Source: Anthoceros angustus
Taxonomy: Eukaryota; Streptophyta; Anthocerotopsida; Anthocerotales; Anthocerotaceae
DNA: 37,065 bases
Direction of reading: 5' to 3'
Assembly: GCA_010909165.1 (NCBI GenBank)
Contig: VJWM01000364.1
Span: 1-37,065 of the forward strand
In this document: piece after piece, positions 32,136 through 37,065 of the stretch
Position numbering within the stretch: position 1 is the first letter of the stretch
Layout of the letters: each line of letters opens with the position of its first letter
Made by a program: the position numbers and the translations under genes
Notes under the pieces: model-generated
What the model was told of the DNA's origin: nothing
Database searches by the model: none
The model's input: only the letters and a program-made list of their open reading frames with translations

Positions 32136-32276
32136 TGTTTATTTTGCGGGCGAAAGACTTTGTAAAATGATTAAACAAAAAGTGTGTTGAAAAATACATA
32201 TGGCCTCACTATATATGCAACTCAAAAGCGGTTCACATGACCAACCCTAACTAGCTTAATCTTTTTATATTTAACA
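32136..32276 (-). repeat. Copia 5' LTR
   Basis: Minus strand from TGTTAAATATAAA (32276) to ATAAACA (32136), 141 bp, directly followed by the PBS. It contains TTGCATATATAGTGAGG, a probable TATA box. Compared with 26296-26440 there are several indels and substitutions. Confidence 0.85.
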
Positions 32277-32394
32277 TGCTAGCCGCCTACTATCTCCCCT
32301 TATTCTCGCTATCGATCTTGGTCACGTAAGGTACTGAGTTGTTGCTCACGGGTTCCACTCATACTGGCTGATGGCCAAGCCCTACTCGATGTGG

Positions 32395-34245
32395 AGCATC
32401 GAAAGTTTGGGCAACACATCGCTCCAAACGAGCTGCAGGATGAGGCGACCATTTTTCTTAATAAAACACCTGAAAGAGGGACATGTTGGGGAATTCTTCC
32501 GAGAAGCTGGGAGTCAGGAAAGTTGTAGGATATTGTTAGAAGGCGGAGAGGATATCCTGTAGTGAAAAGAAGCGGGTCAAAATGACCCCGACGAGGGGAC
32601 GGTGCAGGCGGCCCGAGAAAGTGACTGATGAGGTCGCCACACTGCGCCTGTGAGGGTCGAGCAAAAGAGTAGACTTCACCGCAAAGAGGCTAGCTGCATT
32701 ACTGGGTAGGTCAGACGGCGAGAACCTGGCCGATAAGCGGAAATTAGAATAAAGGGATATCCACTATATGCCTACCAATGGGGGAAATGAATACAACAGA
32801 CCAATTACCTAGAAGGTCAGCTTAGTTAAGGGGTAGCGACAGGACAGGGATGGCCGAATAGGGCCAGAGATTAGGTATTTTAGAATGATCAACCCAATCC
32901 CCTAGGGGTTGTGAAGCCTCCAGTGAAGGTCTCATCCAAGGAGGGCAAAGTGCGCTTTTGAAGCGCCTAACTTTCTCTTCGAGGCCGAGTCTACACTGCG
33001 TGAAGGATCGTGACTAGAGGCTGGAGAGTAATGCGCGGCGATATGGGAAAAGGAGTGGGCTGACATCGCCATCGCCTTATCATTGCAACGCTGTGCCGCA
33101 ACTCGCGTAACGAGGAAGACGAGGCACAGTATGGTCGAGAAAAGAGAAAGCCCTAACTTTGAAAGCGTATGAGGCGGAAGAGGAAGGCATCCAACATCCC
33201 GGATTGTGGGAAGTTTTTCGGAGTTCGCAATCAGGCTGGCAAGGAGCGCGCATGGCCGGAGTGCTGGAAGCAGAGCTCAAGACGGGAGGCACTGCTGATA
33301 ATCGTGCGTGAGGACTGGAGGTCGAAGAGTGAAGGAGCCCTACTCATGTTTGCTGCATCGCGGCGCCTTGCCCGGGAGGAGAAATTTAGAGGGAATTATG
33401 TGCAATGAGGGCCTCAAGCTGTGGCTAATGTGCTATCAGGCTCTCAAAGTTGGATGTCAAGCATGTTGACAAGGAAGGGGAGTGTTTAGGGTAGGAAGCT
33501 TTGGAGCCCTCAACGCTTGGAATTGGGAGTAATTTTCTTCCTTAGAAGCGCTTGAGAGTGAAAGGCGCCATGCCTCCCGAAGCCGGAAAAGGCAAGGGAA
33601 GGAACCACACATGGTTCCTTCCTCACGTAGGAGGAAAAGGAAAGAAGGCAAGCAGCTGAGGTCAAGGCCGCCAAGGAGGGGTGAGAAGTCGAGATGCCCT
33701 AATTCACTTGTTTGCCATGGGCAGCTCAACCTCAAGGGATTTGGTCGATTACCGGCAAGAATGGGCGTAAGAAGACAAGCTGACGTCCACTGGGATGGGT
33801 GTATGGCCGCCAATGGGCCCTACACTCAATTTGAGTTGATTGAGGAGTGTTACATCAACTCCATCAATCTGGCAGCGTGACCTTGTCAGCAGCTAGAGAG
33901 GGAATGTCGACCGATCCACTGCATTTGGACGGTCCAGGGCACTGGCCAAGTGTATGGAAGGGCCTAGGAGGAGGCTAATTGCTCTACCCGAGAGGACAAA
34001 TGGAGGGAAGAGGATTGCCCTCCTCGGGAGATTCCTACAGAGGTCCTCGGCAGATGGATGGAGGAGTGAAGGCCCATGCCAAGAATGGATGGAAGACTAT
34101 AGTATCAAGGAGCTGAAATGGAGGCTCTTTGCAAAGATTGTGTTAACAGAATCATCACCAGCGGATTTACTTGCTGTGGTACCAACTTCCACCGCAATTT
34201 TCGGAAGATTTCAGAGGTTGCCGCATTGGGACAATTTAACTTCAT
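32395..34245 (+). mobile_element. Family Y, copy Y2 (truncated)
   Basis: Plus-strand copy of the Y1 leader and N-terminal coding region. The words CGAAAGTTTGGGCAAC (32398), GTAGGATATTGTTAG (32525), GGTCAAAATGACCC (32574), GGATATCCACTATATG (32756) and GGAGGGCAAAGTGC (32939) occur in the same order as in Y1. Similarity ends at about 34245, inside the central block, where it meets Y3 tail to tail. The 118 bases between the copia LTR and 32395 are unassigned. Confidence 0.6.
33570..34245 (+). pseudogene. Y2 gag-like protein relic (N-terminal part)
   Basis: Likely start ATG at 33570 in GCGCCATGCCTC, matching Y1. The N-terminus is short and basic. In other frames the FELIEECYINS block (about 33827-33860) and WRSEGPCQEW with KELKWRLFAKIVL (about 34070-34145) align with Y1 and Y3. 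The coiled-coil C-terminus is missing because the copy is truncated. Frameshifts are present between all blocks. The function is unknown; the gag-like label is inference. Confidence 0.4.
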
Positions 34246-34269
34246 AATCCTCGGCCACAATCATGCCTC

Positions 34270-36395
34270 ACACTTGCTTTTTGTAAGCATCTCGCCCAAG
34301 GCTCACCAGTCTTGGCATGGAGAGCCCGATCTCAATCCTCTCATTCAGGTTGGCGGATCAATCTCTTGTAGGGCATAATCGGCCCGAAATCTACGCTCCC
34401 TCACGCCAACATATGCTATCTTTGCACCTCATAGGCCTTTCTCCTTTGCCATTTCTTCCTCCAACTCCCCTATCCTCCTAGGGAGTTGTGCATTCTCCGT
34501 TCTTTGGACTTCTCGTTCCATTTCCAATCTTTGGACAAAATGTGTCCGTTCTTCCAGCTCTTCTTCCCAATTGCCTCCATGGTTTCTCCCGCTCCTTTTC
34601 CATGTCACTAATCTTCACTGTGTGGCTATGACCGCTCATGTCGCCTACTTGCCTTTGTCTTTGTCCTCATTTCTAGATTGCTCTCGTCTTGACCTTTCCT
34701 CCATTAGCAGCACTTGCTTGTCTTACGCCTTCTTTTCCCATGTGCGCACCATGTGAGCAAGTTGCTCCACCTTCTCCTCTCGAGCTGCCAATTGCTTGGT
34801 AAGAGCCTTGTTCTCCGAATATGATGGTTTGTTTCCTGTTGCCTTGTTTCTCAAGACTCTTTTCCAAGTGCTCCACTTGAGCTTCCATCCTCATAACATC
34901 CTCCTCCTGCCTGGGTTTCCGCCTACACCGCAATTTCCCTTGCTTGGTAGGTCCTTGTCTTTTCTCTCCGTCTTCAAGAATTCAACTCTCCTCTTGGCGG
35001 CTCCTATCTACCTTCTGAACATCTCCCCTATCGCGGCATCTCCTCCAACATGTCTAAGTCTCCTTTCTTACCTCAGGGACTCAAGGCCTTTGCCTTGCTC
35101 ATGGGATCTTACATCCCTTGCTTCCCTATGATGAGCTCCCGCTCATCACTTGGTGGGCAACTCCTCCCACCGTGACTCCATCCTCGCCCACCTAGCAGGG
35201 CGGTTGCCTTCTTATCTCCCCTTGGGAGCTTCCAAACCGTGACTTCCTTTCCTCCTACCGTGGTAGGAGGTGCTCCGTGGGACTACTTCCCTACCGTGGT
35301 AGGACTAATTCTGCCCGTAGGCCTTGTCATGAGGGACGAAGGGGTCCCAAACCCTGGGAACACCTCCCACCCTCGCGGGATTCGCCATGGTAGGATCTAT
35401 CCTACCTTCCATCTCCGCATCCTCCATGGTCCAAACTTCAAATCCCCTACAACTTCTCCTTGCAAGTCCTCCGCATCCTCGGCCTATCTTTGGAGGATTC
35501 CTTCCGGCAATAATGTCCGGTGGTCTTCGGCACCTCCTTTTCGCAAAGCACCAAGCACTCCTGTCCCTCTCACAGGCAAGTACACAATGTTAAAGGGATG
35601 CTTGGAATCATCCAACTCCTTACTTGTGAGTAGCCCTCTACTTCCCACAAATGCACTAGATAAGTGCTAAGATAGCATGACCTTGGGTGTCTTCATCCGA
35701 GCGTTGGGTTTGACAACTTCTCCGGTGGTAGGTGTATGCTTCATACATGATGAGCCCCAATCCGGCTCGAGTGATCTTCCATAGAAAATGGAGGAAGGTA
35801 GTGCTGAAATATGACACCCTTGGATTGCTCACCAAGCCCAAAACAATTCTTGTGAACAATCTCCACTTGGGCTCCAAGATTTGGTCCGTCCAACCGTTCT
35901 TGGACTTAGCCTTCATGCCTTGCATAAGTGTAAGGGCTCCCTTGGGAAGATCCGCCGTTGATGCTTGCCTCACTCGTTCCTTCCATCAAGCGTGATTCCG
36001 CTATCTCCTCTATCCGGCTGCCATATACAGCGTATGCTCCATCCAACACCGTGGATCCGTCTCGTTTCCTATCCGGTAAGGCGGCCAATTCCTCTTCTCT
36101 GCAAATTAAAACACTCCTCTATCAATTCAAGGTTGGTGTAAGACCAATGTCGCCCATACACCCACTCTAGCTGAATATTCTCCTCACTGCCCAAGGTCGA
36201 AAGTCGAAAGGTCTCTAGAGGATAGCTGGCCTGCGTAAATAAGGGCATGTCAAATTTCCACCCTCGGTCGATCCTCCTTAGACCTCTTGCAGCTCCTGCG
36301 CCACCTCCCTTGGTGGACGCTCCTTCCTTAGCTACTACCTCCTTGCCCTTGGTCATGGTAGGCTTGGTCATGGCCTCCTTGGTTAGTACTTGCAC
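34270..36395 (-). pseudogene. Y3 gag-like protein relic with coiled coil
   Basis: Open pieces in order on the minus strand: 36395-36069, with GWKFDMPLFTQ, EENIQLEWVYGRHW and YTNLELIEECFNLQRR; 36088-35906, with SRLMEGTSEASINGG; and 35973-35656, with KNGWTDQILEPKWRLFTRIVL and GLIMYEAYTYHRR. A coiled-coil stretch from about 34930 to 34400 follows, readable across frames with MEAQVEHLEKSLEKQG, LTKQLAAREEKVEQL and TENAQLPRRIGELEEEMAKE. The blocks match Y1 in order and spacing. The sequence is well kept at protein level but has at least four frame breaks. I do not recognise the family. Confidence 0.5.
35251..35270. repeat. Quasi-palindrome in Y3
   Basis: CCTCCTACC and GGTAGGAGG arms around GT. A shorter version (CCTACC GT GGTAGG) follows at 35290-35303. 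Confidence 0.65.
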
Positions 36396-36730
36396 GAAAT
36401 TGAAGAAAAGTGATGCCTCTCACCGCAATTCCTGCGGACTGCCGACTTCTTATCCTTGCAAGCGTTTCTCCTCCTCGGTGATTTGCTCTTGCTCACAGCT
36501 CAAAGGTCCTTGCCCTTGCTCTCCTCCTGCAGTCCTTACACCTTGGCGTCCCCGAAACCCCGATTTCTCCTGCAGAAAGCTCACCAAAATTCCCCGGACT
36601 CTTACACCGCCAATTTAGGAGCCCTTACGACGGGCTTTTCACTCTGGGAGCCTTTTCCTTCACGTCCGAGCTTGTCGATCGTGCATCTGGGGCGTTTAGG
36701 CGAGATTTTTTCCTCATACGCTTTGGGCGA

Positions 36731-37030
36731 TTAAGACCCGGCCGGTGCCGTTGAGCCCACCACAATGTTCAAGAAGCCCATGGCCTTTATTATCTCGATC
36801 GATTCCGCCATGGGAATCTTCATATCCACACGCAGCCGGCACATACCGTTAGGCAGGGGAACTACGGTGCAGAGCTTCGGCTTGGGGAGCTGGACGATCT
36901 TCGCCATGCGTTTTCTCGATCCTAGAAGCCCCTGAACGCCCGGGGCGAATAACCCCCGACGGGCAGGCCAGCGATCAAAAACGGCTCGTTTCTTCGCTGC
37001 GCCGTCCAATTCCATTGAGACCCAGGACAA
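36731..37030 (-). CDS. Hypothetical ORF at the right edge, function unknown
   Basis: 99 codons counting from a TTG at 37030; the first true ATG is six codons later, preceded in frame by a stop near 37048. A second in-frame Met lies at MAKIVQLPKPKLCTVVPLPN (about 36905). The product is mixed hydrophobic and basic, ends in ...IIKAMGFLNIVVG.., and has no recognised domain or signal peptide. It lies upstream (sense) of the Y3 relic and might be an N-terminal module of that gene or a separate fragment. The frame is clean compared with its neighbours, but it is short enough to be open by chance. Confidence 0.3.
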   Translation of the reverse strand: MSWVSMELDGAAKKRAVFDRWPARRGLFAPGVQGLLGSRKRMAKIVQLPKPKLCTVVPLPNGMCRLRVDMKIPMAESIEIIKAMGFLNIVVGSTAPAGS

Positions 37031-37065
37031 TTGCTTGCCCGGCCACTACGTCTGCCAAAAAGCGA

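Larger units (their letters stand above)
26296..32276 (-). mobile_element. Decayed Ty1-copia retrotransposon with short LTRs
   Basis: Minus-strand order: 5' LTR (32276-32136), Met-tRNA-type PBS, leader of about 1 kb, gag, zinc knuckle, protease, integrase, reverse transcriptase, RNase H, polypurine tract, 3' LTR (26440-26296). Integrase before RT is the defining Ty1-copia order. Every domain is readable but split by frameshifts and stops, and the RT catalytic motif is altered, so the copy is dead. The LTRs are about 141-145 bp and visibly diverged from each other, so the insertion is old. The five bases on each side (GTATA and TGCTA) are not a clear target-site duplication. Confidence 0.88.
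34246..37065 (-). mobile_element. Family Y, copy Y3
   Basis: Minus-strand copy that includes the C-terminal coiled-coil region missing from Y2. Similarity to Y1 is clear for about 36250-34400: the EENIQL...YTNLELIEEC block, the central block and the coiled coil. The sequence from 36400 to the window end is not clearly matched in Y1 or Y2 and may be a variant N-terminus or another insertion. The window ends inside it. Confidence 0.55.

Noticed and set aside
26291-32281. Target-site duplication of the copia element
   Set aside because: The flanking five bases are GTATA and TGCTA, which do not match.

Overview
This window looks like repeat-dense, transposon-derived nuclear DNA from a land plant. 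No cellular gene, rRNA, tRNA or CRISPR array is supported. The clearest evidence is a decayed Ty1-copia retrotransposon with readable gag, protease, integrase, reverse transcriptase and RNase H segments, a primer-binding site of the initiator-Met-tRNA type, and two short LTRs (26296-32276, minus strand). The rest is built from two other repeat families, called X and Y here, which carry no recognisable pol.

Family X fills 1-16443 and 20451-22926. It has the layout of a large LTR retroelement read on the minus strand in the left part: LTR of about 1.96 kb (2736-4691; 9366-11329), a PBS-like site (2714-2731; 9344-9361), an internal region of two segments (B: 1383-2713 and 8032-9343; A: 1-1382, 4692-6492, 11330-13134), and a polypurine tract against the LTR (4692-4706; 11330-11344). 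No RT, integrase or protease was seen, so it is probably non-autonomous. Segment A occurs both after B and just upstream of the LTR, as expected if neighbouring elements share an LTR. Most of the block is a tandem duplication of about 6.65 kb (1021-7670 and 7671-14312). Each unit also contains a 0.96-kb segment D flanked by inverted copies of A, which makes a very large palindrome (arms 11330-13134 and 14098-15490 around D in unit 2). A third LTR fragment lies at 15491-16443, and an oppositely oriented LTR at 20463-22926.

Family Y occurs three times: Y1 (about 16444-20450, minus), Y2 (about 32395-34245, plus) and Y3 (about 34246-37065, minus). Each is a degraded gene for a gag-like protein that I do not recognise: a basic N-terminus, a conserved central block, and a C-terminal coiled coil (seen in Y1 and Y3). 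A TATA-bearing leader is visible in Y1 and Y2. Y2 and Y3 lie tail to tail.

Between 22927 and 26295 there are about 3.4 kb with no match to X, Y or the copia element and no convincing gene. All reading frames of any length carry frameshifts or stops. Homopolymer and short indels separating the two duplicated units suggest that some lesions may be long-read sequencing errors. All similarity statements come from reading the window against itself; no database search was possible.
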